Positions 42,713 through 51,297 of a stretch of 64,000 nucleotides of DNA are shown here, in pieces (position 1 is the stretch's first letter; every line of letters begins with the position of its first letter). A program made the position numbers and the translations under genes. This stretch comes from Pseudobutyrivibrio sp. UBA3626 (GTDB lineage: Bacteria > Bacillota > Clostridia > Lachnospirales > Lachnospiraceae): the NCBI GenBank assembly GCA_002373675.1, contig DFLF01000008.1, positions 149,423-213,422 of the forward strand, in the 5' to 3' direction. A model generated the notes under the pieces. It had not been told where the DNA came from and ran no database searches. It saw only the letters and a program-made list of their open reading frames with translations.

Positions 42713-43426
42713 ATGAAATTATACGATAATATTATAAAAACTGTTCTTGAAGAAACAAAAAAAGCAGGTGTTATTGATATTACAGATGATGTAAAAGATG
42801 CGTGGCCGGTAACTGAAAGCAGTGAACTTGTTATGCAAAGGGACGCTGCATTAGAACTGGGTGGCGGTACTAATCCATCTGTTAACTTTACACTCGTTTC
42901 TACAGAAGGTTTTGTATCAGAAGATGGTATATTTCTTGTTGGAGATGACATTCCGTTTATTAATTCAGATTGTGCTTTTGCCAGAATTGTAATATTAGAG
43001 ACAGATGAAATTGGTGAAGCAGAAGATGCTTATGACGCAATTAGAAATATGGAATTTGCTCGATACCATGTATTCCCTAAGGGATACATGGTTCGGGTGT
43101 CTTCTCTTAGTAATCAGGAACAGGTTAGAATAAGTAAAGAAGCAAAACAAAAAGGAATAAACTTCTCTAGCGTAGGGAAGGCTTATATTGAGAAATATAG
43201 GGCTATTAAGCATGTAAAAAATGCAAGAGTAATATTTATTACAAGTAAGGAACTTGTTGAAAGTCTTAGCCAATACGCCAAGACTGCAGATGATATTACA
43301 AAGTCGCTTACTCATATATTCGATGGACTTGCTACTGATTGTGGTCATTGTGATTTCAAGAAGGTATGTGATGAAGTTGATGGAATGAAAGAGATGCATA
43401 TGGGAATGGCTAAGAAAAAGAAATAA
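42713..43426 (+). CDS. Short protein resembling part of acetyl-CoA synthase/CdhC beta subunit
   Basis: The 237 residues contain a stretch like the middle of AcsB/CdhC: YMVRVSSLSNQEQVRISKEAKQKGINFSSVGKAYIEKY followed by ARVIFITSKELVESLSQYA and a Cys region DCGHCDFKKVC (about 213-223). In AcsB/CdhC the comparable segment precedes the nickel A-cluster cysteines. The catalytic A-cluster domain itself (CGCFE-type) is missing, so it cannot be a full acetyl-CoA synthase. Start: weak AAAGAAAG-like site and ATG 42713. CooC-like and CooT-like genes nearby fit a nickel or Fe-S role. The homology is judged by eye and needs a profile search. Confidence 0.5.
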   Translation: MKLYDNIIKTVLEETKKAGVIDITDDVKDAWPVTESSELVMQRDAALELGGGTNPSVNFTLVSTEGFVSEDGIFLVGDDIPFINSDCAFARIVILETDEIGEAEDAYDAIRNMEFARYHVFPKGYMVRVSSLSNQEQVRISKEAKQKGINFSSVGKAYIEKYRAIKHVKNARVIFITSKELVESLSQYAKTADDITKSLTHIFDGLATDCGHCDFKKVCDEVDGMKEMHMGMAKKKK

Positions 43427-43449
43427 TTGTATAGGAGTAATTATATATA

Positions 43450-43659
43450 ATGGAAGATGATAAAATTATAATTTTGATGGATCATACAATACATCATAAT
43501 GAACATCATGCAGAAGACTTTATATCTCTTGCAAATGATTTAGAGAAGGCAGGAGAAACTGATGCCGCTAATTTAGCAAAAGAGGCGGCAAAAGATGTTG
43601 AAAATGCTGTGAATAAGCTTAAAGAAGCTAGAGAAATATATAAGAAAAATATAAAGTAG
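43450..43659 (+). CDS. Small His-rich helical protein, possible metal-binding
   Basis: The 69-residue protein opens with five clustered histidines in HTIHHNEHHAEDF (residues 12-24), then a single amphipathic helix rich in Ala, Glu and Lys. The HNEHHAEDF type of motif occurs in small proteins beside nickel or cobalt genes. Next to CooC- and CooT-like genes it could play the role CooJ plays in Rhodospirillum rubrum (nickel storage), though it is not a clear CooJ homolog. TAGGAGTAATT precedes its ATG. Confidence 0.6.
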   Translation: MEDDKIIILMDHTIHHNEHHAEDFISLANDLEKAGETDAANLAKEAAKDVENAVNKLKEAREIYKKNIK

Positions 43660-43670
43660 GAGATTGTGCC

Positions 43671-43853
43671 ATGTGTCTTGCTAATGCTTATGCAGAAAAA
43701 AATAAAACGCTTCTAATGGAAAACGCAAAAACAATAGATGTTAAAGATGATACTGTAATACTTACAGACCTTTTTGGAGGGGTAAAGGAGATAAAAGGTG
43801 TAATATCACATATTGATCTTGAAGAAAACATCATAATTATTAAAGTGTTATAA
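43671..43853 (+). CDS. CooT-family nickel-binding protein
   Basis: The 60-residue protein fits CooT: MCLANAYAE at the start, with Cys2 that serves as nickel ligand in R. rubrum CooT, then small beta strands VILTDLFGGVKEIKGVI and IIIIKVL. CooT works with CooC and CooJ to supply nickel to CO dehydrogenase. Here no cooS is present in the window. AGGAGATTGTGCC precedes ATG 43671, and the gene sits 11 bp after the His-rich gene. Confidence 0.75.
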   Translation: MCLANAYAEKNKTLLMENAKTIDVKDDTVILTDLFGGVKEIKGVISHIDLEENIIIIKVL

Positions 43854-43875
43854 AGCATAGTAAAGGGGGGATTTT

Positions 43876-45939
43876 ATGCCGATGAACAAAGATTATGAGC
43901 CATTATTTACCGAATGGAAAATAAGAGATCTCACAATTAAGAACAGAATTGTTCTTGCACCTATGGGTGGTACTTGTCTATTTGGTTGGATGGAGCCTAA
44001 CCATTTTGACAAAGAAGCTGCGAAACTTCTTAAAAAAATTGCAGATAATAATTGTGGACTTATTATTCCTGGAATTGCGCCTGTGCGTGATGTCCTTGGA
44101 AGACAATGGCTGTATAAGAATAAGAAGAAATTTGTACAACTTGCTCAGTTTATGGATGAAGTTCATAAGACAGGAGCTAAGCTGTTTATTCAGCTTACTG
44201 CTGGATTTGGACGTTCTATGGCTCTATCTGATTCTCTTGCTCTTCTTGCAAAGAATAAAGTGCTTAACACTCTTGCAAAGCCGGTAATTGATGCTGAATA
44301 TCTTACAGCTGCACCTTCTGTATTACCTAATAGGTGGGCAGATGATGTAACAACAAGAGCAATTACGAAGAAAGAAATTGATGATATTATCTATGCTTTT
44401 GCAGAGACAGCAAGATTGTGTAAAGAAGCTGGAGTTGATGGTGTAGAAGTACATGCTGTTCATGAGGGTTATCTATTAGACCAATTTACACTCAAATACA
44501 CTAATCAGAGAACTGATGAATATGGTGGCTCCTTTGAGAACAGATATCGTTTTCCAGTAGAGATAGTACAGGCCATTAAAGCTTCATGTGGAGAAGATTA
44601 TCCTGTGTCTCTTCGTTATTCAGTACTTTCTAAGACTAAAGCATTCAGAGAAGGTGCTATGCCGGGAGAAGATTATATTGAAATTGGACGTGATATGGAG
44701 GAGTCTGAAAAGGCAGCAAAGTATCTTCAAGATGCCGGATATGATATGCTTAATTGCGATAATGGAACATATGATGCATGGTATTGGGCACATCCGCCTC
44801 AATATATGCCTCTTAACTGTAATCTGGAAGATGTATCCCATATCAAGAAATTTGTGGATATTCCTGTTACTTGCGCTGGTCGTATGCAACCTGATGCAGG
44901 TGCTAAGGCAGTTAAGAATGGCGATATAGACGCTATGGTAGTAGGACGTCAGTTCCTTGCTGATCCTACATGGGTTAAGAAGCTTATGCAAGGAAGAGAA
45001 AAGGATATTCGTCCATGTATCTGTTGTCATGCAGCTTGCTTTAATCTATCTAAGCATGAGGGAACTGGTAATGATCAGGATTTCAACGATACAATTCATA
45101 TGTGCCGTTGTGCTGTTAACCCTGTATCTATGAATTCTAAGCATTATAGACTTAAGAAAACTAATAATCCTAAGAAGGTCGCTGTAATTGGCGGTGGTAT
45201 TGGCGGTATGGAAGTTGCAAGAATTCTTTCTATAAGAGGTCATATACCAACTATATACGAGAAGTCTGATAAGCTTGGTGGAATATTTATTGCCGCTGCT
45301 GCACCTTCCTTTAAAGAGAATGACAAAGAATTAATTGAATGGTACAAACGTCAGGTTAAAAAGAGAGGTATCGAAGTTAAGCTTAACTATGAAGTAAAGA
45401 GCCTTGATGATATTGATGCTGATGAATACATTATTGCAACTGGTGCAGAGGCTAATCATATTCCTGTTCCTGGAGCAGATGAATATGCAATGGATGCTTG
45501 CGATTATCTTCTTGAAAAGAAAAAAGTTGGTAAAAATGTTGTAATAATAGGTGGTGGTCTTACAGGTTGTGAGATGGCGCTTGATTTGTATAATAAAGGC
45601 AAGAAACCTGTTATTATTGAAATGAAGAATGACCTTATGGCTGTTCCTAATCTTTGCCTTGCTAATTCAAGTTATCTTAGAGACTTCTTTAGAACGAACA
45701 AGGTTCCTGTATATCTTGAAAGTGGTGTTAAAGAGATTGGCAAAGACTATGTTTTAGTTGAAGAGAAGAATAAGAAGCAGACAAAGCTTCCTGCAGATTC
45801 TGTAATTATGTCAGTTGGATATCATAGTATGCCACTTGAGAAGGCATCTTCTAATGTACACTTAATTGGTGATGCTAAGAAGGTTGGAAATCTTAGAAGC
45901 GTTATCTGGGGTGCATGGGATGTCGCAATGAAAATTTAA
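43876..45939 (+). CDS. Enoate reductase / 2,4-dienoyl-CoA reductase-type flavoprotein
   Basis: This 687-residue iron-sulfur flavoprotein of the Old Yellow Enzyme group reduces C=C bonds. It has an N-terminal FMN TIM barrel (VLAPMGGTCLFG; HEGYLLDQFTLKYTNQRTDEYGGS with the catalytic region), a [4Fe-4S] site CICCHAACF (C-x2-C-x3-C) plus CRCAVNP as fourth ligand, then an FAD domain (AVIGGGIGGMEVARIL near 437) and an NAD(P)H domain (VVIIGGGLTGCEMAL). AAAGGGGGGATTTT precedes ATG 43876. As last gene of the locus it could reduce the enoyl product of the dehydratase-like enzymes. A terminator follows. Confidence 0.9.
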   Translation: MPMNKDYEPLFTEWKIRDLTIKNRIVLAPMGGTCLFGWMEPNHFDKEAAKLLKKIADNNCGLIIPGIAPVRDVLGRQWLYKNKKKFVQLAQFMDEVHKTGAKLFIQLTAGFGRSMALSDSLALLAKNKVLNTLAKPVIDAEYLTAAPSVLPNRWADDVTTRAITKKEIDDIIYAFAETARLCKEAGVDGVEVHAVHEGYLLDQFTLKYTNQRTDEYGGSFENRYRFPVEIVQAIKASCGEDYPVSLRYSVLSKTKAFREGAMPGEDYIEIGRDMEESEKAAKYLQDAGYDMLNCDNGTYDAWYWAHPPQYMPLNCNLEDVSHIKKFVDIPVTCAGRMQPDAGAKAVKNGDIDAMVVGRQFLADPTWVKKLMQGREKDIRPCICCHAACFNLSKHEGTGNDQDFNDTIHMCRCAVNPVSMNSKHYRLKKTNNPKKVAVIGGGIGGMEVARILSIRGHIPTIYEKSDKLGGIFIAAAAPSFKENDKELIEWYKRQVKKRGIEVKLNYEVKSLDDIDADEYIIATGAEANHIPVPGADEYAMDACDYLLEKKKVGKNVVIIGGGLTGCEMALDLYNKGKKPVIIEMKNDLMAVPNLCLANSSYLRDFFRTNKVPVYLESGVKEIGKDYVLVEEKNKKQTKLPADSVIMSVGYHSMPLEKASSNVHLIGDAKKVGNLRSVIWGAWDVAMKI

Positions 45940-45951
45940 TATAATGTTTCT

Positions 45952-45981
45952 ATCCCCGCCATTTGTGGCGGGGATTTTTTT
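45952..45981 (+). terminator. Rho-independent terminator ending the dehydratase-like locus
   Basis: ATCCCCGCC (45952-45960) and GGCGGGGAT (45967-45975) form a perfect 9-bp stem with a 6-nt loop and a long T run. Confidence 0.95.
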
Positions 45982-46125
45982 GTATATAGTCATAACATAC
46001 GAAATATACCCTGAGAAACAACCACAATTTATAGCATATTTTTAGTAAAAACTGTGACACAGACAACAAAATATGGTATTATATAGTAGTTGTATAATGG
46101 CTATAAAGGAGATGAAATAAAAGTA

Positions 46126-48696
46126 ATGTCGGCAAAGAATAATAATGCCAATAGTAAATCAGCAAATAAAGATTTAAAAAAAGACATTTTTCTTTTTATA
46201 ACTATAGGATTTTGTCTTCTTCTTTTCCTAAGCTGTTTTGGGCTTTGTGGCAAAGCGGGTGACGCACTAGCCGGTTTTTTCTTTGGATTATTTGGCGTAA
46301 TTGCATATGCATTTCCTATTCTTTTGCTACTTGGAGTATTCTATGTGGCAGTATTCTATAAAATGTTTAGCAAAAGCAGGTCTGTTGCAATAATCAAAAT
46401 GGTGTATATTTTCTTCTTCTATATCTGTTTTGCTGCCTTTATAGAAATTGTTATTAATGGTAGTGATGCCATAGGGCCTGTTATGGCATTTAACGAAGGC
46501 TTTGATAACAAAGTAGGTGGTGGATTCTTTGGAGGCTGTATAGCATATGTTTTATGTTTGGCTTTTGGAGAAATTGGAGCAATTATAATTGATATTATTC
46601 TTATTGTTATATTTTTTGTACTTCATGTGAAGAAGACAAGTTTCCAAAGTATATTTGAAAGGCTTGGTAATTCTTCTAAAGATGCTGTTGACAGGAATAG
46701 AGATAATAGAAGAAGAGTACAGAATAGAAGAGATGTTGCTGCTAGAAAAAAACAGCATGATATAGAAAGAAATATAAGTGATTCAACAAATGAACGATTT
46801 AGCCATAAAGTGCATGGGGTGGATTTGTCTTCTACATCTCTTAGAGAGGTAGAAGTAAAACCTAACGAAACAAGCAATAATAATGTTAATGTCGCTGATG
46901 TTGACGGTATGAATGAGATTAGCATTAATATGTATGACGAGAAAACAGATGAAAATGTTGAACCAACAGATATTAAAAGAGTTCCATTAAAATCTGATTC
47001 GAGTTCTATATCTAAGATACATTTTGCAGATGAAAAGTCATATAATGATTCCTTAGATGATTCAGATATGGCATTATATGATGATGAGAATAGCAATAGT
47101 GGATATAATGAACCAGCTACATCAACTGTTGTTGATAAAGATATAGATACAGAAAGTTCTGAAGATAAGAATCTTATGAGCGAACTTAACAAAGGTTCTA
47201 ATAAGAAAAAAAGTATTAATTATAAATTTCCACCACTTAATCTTCTTGAACCTGCAAAAGCATCTTCTAGAGATTCGAAACAATATATCAAAGAACAGGC
47301 AGATAAGCTTATACATGTTCTTGAAATATTTGGTGTTGAAGCAGAGCTTGGAGATATTACTTGCGGACCTACTGTTACAAGATATGAAATCTCTCCTAAG
47401 ATGGGAACTAAAGTCAGCAAGATTGTCAATCTTGCTGATGATATTAAGCTTAATCTTGCTGCAAAAGATATTAGGATTGAAGCGCCTATTCCAGGTAAGT
47501 CTTCTGTTGGTATAGAGATTCCTAATGAGAAAAATACTGCAGTTCCTTTCTCAGATCTAATGAGAGATAAAGAATTTAAGAATACCAAGTCTAAGATTGC
47601 TTTCGCTGCAGGTAGGGATATTGCAGGTGATATTGTTATTGCTGATATTGCCAAGATGCCACATATGCTTATTGCTGGTGCCACGGGTTCTGGTAAATCA
47701 GTATGTATTAATACAATTATAATGAGTATTCTATATAAAGCAAGCCCTGATGAAGTTAAGCTTATTATGGTTGATCCGAAAGTTGTTGAGCTAAGTAATT
47801 ATAATGGAATACCTCATCTTCTTATTCCTGTTGTTACAGATCCTAAGAAGGCATCTATGGCACTTAATTGGGCGGTGTCCGAAATGATGGACAGGTATTC
47901 AAAGTTTGAGAAAGCCAAAGTTCGTAATATTGAAGGATATAATGAAAAAATAAAAGCGGGTGAAATCAAAGTTCCTGACGAAAATGGTAATGATGTAACT
48001 GTTAATGAGAAAATGTATCAGATGGTTATTATTATTGATGAGTTAGCTGATCTTATGATGGTTGCTTCTAATGAAGTGGAAGCGGCAATTTGTCGTATTG
48101 CTCAGCTTGCAAGAGCAGCTGGTATTCACTTAATAGTTGCTACACAGAGACCTTCTGCTGATATTGTTACTGGACTTATCAAAGCAAATATTCCATCTAG
48201 AATTTCATTTGCAGTATCGTCTGCCATAGACTCAAGAGTTATCCTTGATGAAACAGGAGCCGAAAGGCTGCTAGGTAAAGGTGATATGCTTTACTTCCCA
48301 CAAGGTGCTACCGGACCAGTCAGAGTTCAGGGGGCATGGGTATCTGATGATGAGATTCACAGAGTTACAGAATATATTATTAATAATAATAATTATGATA
48401 CTTCTGAGTCGGAAGAGATTGTCGAGAAAATCAGTCAAAGTACTTCTGTGAATGCAATAAGTAATGCAGACGATGAAGATGAAAGAGATCAGTATTTTGC
48501 TGATTGTGGTCGCCTTATTATTGAGAAGGAAAAAGGCTCTATTGGAATGTTGCAGCGTAATTTCAAAATTGGATTTAATAGAGCTGCAAGAATTATGGAT
48601 CAATTAGAAGATATGGGAGTTGTTGGACCTGAAGAAGGAACCAAACCCAGAAGGGTTCTTGTTACATTAGATGAGTTTGAGCAAATGATTAAATAA
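46126..48696 (+). CDS. spoIIIE: DNA translocase FtsK/SpoIIIE
   Basis: It pumps chromosomal DNA at the septum. The 856 residues contain about four N-terminal membrane helices (residues 25-175), a charged linker of about 200 residues, the ATPase motor with GATGSGKSVCIN (Walker A), VIIIDELADLMM (Walker B) and ATQRPSADIVTGLIKANIPSRI, and a C-terminal gamma winged helix (GSIGMLQRNFKIGFNRAARIMDQLEDMG). The start is uncertain: AAAGGAG (46105-46111) lies 14 bases before ATG 46126, longer than usual; an in-frame TTG at 46090 has no better site. Confidence 0.93.
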   Translation: MSAKNNNANSKSANKDLKKDIFLFITIGFCLLLFLSCFGLCGKAGDALAGFFFGLFGVIAYAFPILLLLGVFYVAVFYKMFSKSRSVAIIKMVYIFFFYICFAAFIEIVINGSDAIGPVMAFNEGFDNKVGGGFFGGCIAYVLCLAFGEIGAIIIDIILIVIFFVLHVKKTSFQSIFERLGNSSKDAVDRNRDNRRRVQNRRDVAARKKQHDIERNISDSTNERFSHKVHGVDLSSTSLREVEVKPNETSNNNVNVADVDGMNEISINMYDEKTDENVEPTDIKRVPLKSDSSSISKIHFADEKSYNDSLDDSDMALYDDENSNSGYNEPATSTVVDKDIDTESSEDKNLMSELNKGSNKKKSINYKFPPLNLLEPAKASSRDSKQYIKEQADKLIHVLEIFGVEAELGDITCGPTVTRYEISPKMGTKVSKIVNLADDIKLNLAAKDIRIEAPIPGKSSVGIEIPNEKNTAVPFSDLMRDKEFKNTKSKIAFAAGRDIAGDIVIADIAKMPHMLIAGATGSGKSVCINTIIMSILYKASPDEVKLIMVDPKVVELSNYNGIPHLLIPVVTDPKKASMALNWAVSEMMDRYSKFEKAKVRNIEGYNEKIKAGEIKVPDENGNDVTVNEKMYQMVIIIDELADLMMVASNEVEAAICRIAQLARAAGIHLIVATQRPSADIVTGLIKANIPSRISFAVSSAIDSRVILDETGAERLLGKGDMLYFPQGATGPVRVQGAWVSDDEIHRVTEYIINNNNYDTSESEEIVEKISQSTSVNAISNADDEDERDQYFADCGRLIIEKEKGSIGMLQRNFKIGFNRAARIMDQLEDMGVVGPEEGTKPRRVLVTLDEFEQMIK

Positions 48697-48723
48697 ATGT
48701 CAAAGTAATTAGGAGGATTAGTC

Positions 48724-50394
48724 ATGAAAAGTGATATCGAAATTGCACAAGAGGCAGAACTTCTACCAATTAAAGAAGTGGCAAAAAGTCTTGGACTTGA
48801 AGAAGATGATCTTGAATTATATGGCAAATACAAGGCAAAGCTTTCTGACGAATGCATGAAGAAGGCTGAAAAGAATGAGGATGGAAAGCTTATTCTTGTT
48901 ACAGCAATTAATCCAACACCTGCCGGTGAAGGTAAGACAACAACTAGTGTGGGACTTGGTCAGGCTTTCGGTAAGCTGGGAATCAAAGCATGTCTGGCGC
49001 TTCGTGAACCATCTCTTGGACCATGTTTTGGCATGAAAGGTGGAGCTGCAGGTGGAGGGTGCGCACAAGTTGTTCCAATGGAAGATTTGAATCTTCATTT
49101 TACCGGAGATTTTCACGCAATAACTACTGCCAATAATCTTCTTGCTGCTATGATTGATAATCATATACAACAAGGTAATGAACTTGGTATAGACCCAAGG
49201 ATGGTAGTATGGAAGAGATGCCTTGATATTAACGATAGAAATCTTCGCAATATTGTAGTTGGACTGGGTGCCAAAGCTGATGGAATGGTAAGAGAAGATC
49301 ACTTCGTAATTACAGTTGCATCTGAGATAATGGCTATTCTTTGTCTTGCTGATGATATGAATGATTTAAAGAAGAGGCTTGGAAGAATTATTGTTGCATA
49401 TAATTTCGATGGAGAACCTGTTACAGCTGATGATGTTGGAGCCACTGGTTCTATGGCTGCTCTTCTTAAAGATGCCCTTAAGCCTAATATGATTCAGACA
49501 CTTGAACATACACCTGCACTTGTACACGGTGGTCCATTTGCTAATATTGCTCATGGATGTAATTCTGTTAGAGCGACTAAGATGGCTTTGAAGCTTGCTG
49601 ATTATACTATTACTGAGGCAGGATTCGGTGCCGATCTTGGAGCCGAGAAATTTTTTGATATTAAGTGTAATATGTCTGGATTAAAACCGGATTGTGTTGT
49701 TCTTGTTGCAACTGTAAGAGCGCTTAAATATAACGGTGGCGTTCATAAGGATGAACTCACTAATGAAAATGTTGATGCTCTTAAGAAGGGTATATGTAAT
49801 CTTGAAAAGCATATTGAGAATCTTCAGAAGTATAACGTACCAATTGTTGTAACGCTTAATGCATTTGTATCTGATACCGAAAAGGAAGTAGAATTTGTTA
49901 AGGATTTCTGTGAGGAAAGAGGCTGTGAATTTGCCCTATCTAAAGTATGGGAAAAAGGCGGCGAGGGCGGTATAGAACTTGCCAATAAAGTAATTGATTC
50001 TATTAATAGTAAAGAGAGTAATTTTGCTCCGTTATATAATAATGATTTGACAATCGAGGAAAAGATTAAGAAGATTGCAACTGAGATTTATGGTGCGAAA
50101 GATGTATCTTATTCGAAAGCCGCTGAAAGAGAACTTAATAGACTTAAGAAGCTTGGCTTTGATAATATGCCGGTATGTATGGCTAAGACTCAGTATTCAT
50201 TATCTGATGATGCATCACTCCTTGGAAGACCTACTGATTTTACACTTAATATAAGAGAAATGTATGTATCTGCAGGTGCAGGATTTGTTGTTGCAATAAC
50301 AGGTCAGATAATGACTATGCCGGGACTGCCTAAGAAGCCTGCTGCACTTAATATCAATGTAACAGATGACGGAGTTATTACTGGATTATTCTAA
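48724..50394 (+). CDS. fhs: Formate-tetrahydrofolate ligase
   Basis: It makes 10-formyl-THF from formate and ATP, the entry of the methyl branch of the Wood-Ljungdahl pathway and a purine one-carbon source. The 556 residues include the P-loop TPAGEGKTTTSVGLGQA (near 62-78), LREPSLGPCFGMKGGAAGGG, and TGDFHAITTANNLLAA. Length equals the family. TAGGAGGATTAGTC precedes ATG 48724. folD follows after 35 bp, so both act in sequence. Confidence 0.96.
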   Translation: MKSDIEIAQEAELLPIKEVAKSLGLEEDDLELYGKYKAKLSDECMKKAEKNEDGKLILVTAINPTPAGEGKTTTSVGLGQAFGKLGIKACLALREPSLGPCFGMKGGAAGGGCAQVVPMEDLNLHFTGDFHAITTANNLLAAMIDNHIQQGNELGIDPRMVVWKRCLDINDRNLRNIVVGLGAKADGMVREDHFVITVASEIMAILCLADDMNDLKKRLGRIIVAYNFDGEPVTADDVGATGSMAALLKDALKPNMIQTLEHTPALVHGGPFANIAHGCNSVRATKMALKLADYTITEAGFGADLGAEKFFDIKCNMSGLKPDCVVLVATVRALKYNGGVHKDELTNENVDALKKGICNLEKHIENLQKYNVPIVVTLNAFVSDTEKEVEFVKDFCEERGCEFALSKVWEKGGEGGIELANKVIDSINSKESNFAPLYNNDLTIEEKIKKIATEIYGAKDVSYSKAAERELNRLKKLGFDNMPVCMAKTQYSLSDDASLLGRPTDFTLNIREMYVSAGAGFVVAITGQIMTMPGLPKKPAALNINVTDDGVITGLF

Positions 50395-50429
50395 TATAAA
50401 ACGTATTACTTTAGGAGGAAGATATATTA

Positions 50430-51272
50430 ATGGAACCACTTATTATTGATGGTAAAAGAATATCTAAAGAGATTAAGGATGAATTAAAAGAAAAGGTTGC
50501 AGATTATAAGAAGAAAGGCATAGAAATAACACTTGCTGTTATTCAAATTGGCGATGATCCTGCAAGTACAGTATATGTAAGAAATAAGAAAAAAGCCTGT
50601 GAATATATAGGGATTAATTCTAAATCATTTGAACTTCCGGGGGACACTTCTGAAAAGGAACTTCTTGAGCTGCTTGAACGGCTTAATAATGATTCATCTA
50701 TTAATGGGATTCTTGTTCAGCTTCCTGTTCCAGATTATATTGACCCTCTTAAGGTGATAAATACTATATCACCGTCAAAGGATGTAGATGGCTTTAGTCC
50801 ATATAGTGTTGGATGTCTTAATCTTGGAGAAAAGGGATTTTTGTCATGTACACCTGCTGGTATTGTTGAACTTCTCAAGAGAAGCGATATTGAAATTGAT
50901 GGAAAGCATTGCGTTATTATGGGTAGAAGTAATATTGTTGGAAAACCAATGGCATCTTTAATGCTTAATAATAATGCCACAGTTACTATAACACATTCTC
51001 ATACCAGGAATCTGAAAGAAATATGTAAGACGGCGGATATTCTTATTGTTGCTCTGGGACAGAAAGAATTTGTAACATCTGAATATGTAAAAGAAGGTGC
51101 AGTTGTAATTGACGTTGGAATTCATAGAGATGAGAATAATAAACTGTCAGGTGACGTGTTATATGATGATGTAGCACCTCATTGCAGTGCTATAACTCCT
51201 GTACCAGGTGGTGTAGGTCCAATGACCATCGCAATGTTAATGTATAACTGTGTAGAAGCTGTTGAAATCTAA
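50430..51272 (+). CDS. folD: Methylenetetrahydrofolate dehydrogenase/cyclohydrolase
   Basis: It converts 10-formyl-THF to methylene-THF with NADP(H). The 280 residues show VGDD-type GDDPASTVYVRNKKKACEYIG (47-67) with catalytic Lys and Tyr, DVDGFSPYSVG, GRSNIVGKPMASLML, and CSAITPVPGGVGPMT near the C-terminus. AGGAGGAAGATATATTA precedes ATG 50430. Directly downstream of fhs. Confidence 0.96.
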   Translation: MEPLIIDGKRISKEIKDELKEKVADYKKKGIEITLAVIQIGDDPASTVYVRNKKKACEYIGINSKSFELPGDTSEKELLELLERLNNDSSINGILVQLPVPDYIDPLKVINTISPSKDVDGFSPYSVGCLNLGEKGFLSCTPAGIVELLKRSDIEIDGKHCVIMGRSNIVGKPMASLMLNNNATVTITHSHTRNLKEICKTADILIVALGQKEFVTSEYVKEGAVVIDVGIHRDENNKLSGDVLYDDVAPHCSAITPVPGGVGPMTIAMLMYNCVEAVEI

Positions 51273-51297
51273 TAAAGAATAATAGACGGAGTAGTTT

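Noticed and set aside
42673..42951. Minus-strand and other antisense open frames inside coding genes
   Set aside because: They mirror the codon usage of the real genes on the other strand and lack start sites; treated as shadows throughout.
37762..43853. Complete CO dehydrogenase/acetyl-CoA synthase cluster
   Set aside because: No cooS/acsA, acsC, acsD or acsE gene and no catalytic A-cluster domain occurs; only accessory-like and fragment-like members are seen.
34549..45939. Classical amino acid (glutamate, lactate, phenyllactate) dehydratase fermentation operon
   Set aside because: There is no CoA-transferase, 2-hydroxyacid dehydrogenase or electron-transfer flavoprotein, and CooC/CooT-like genes are present, which those operons lack.
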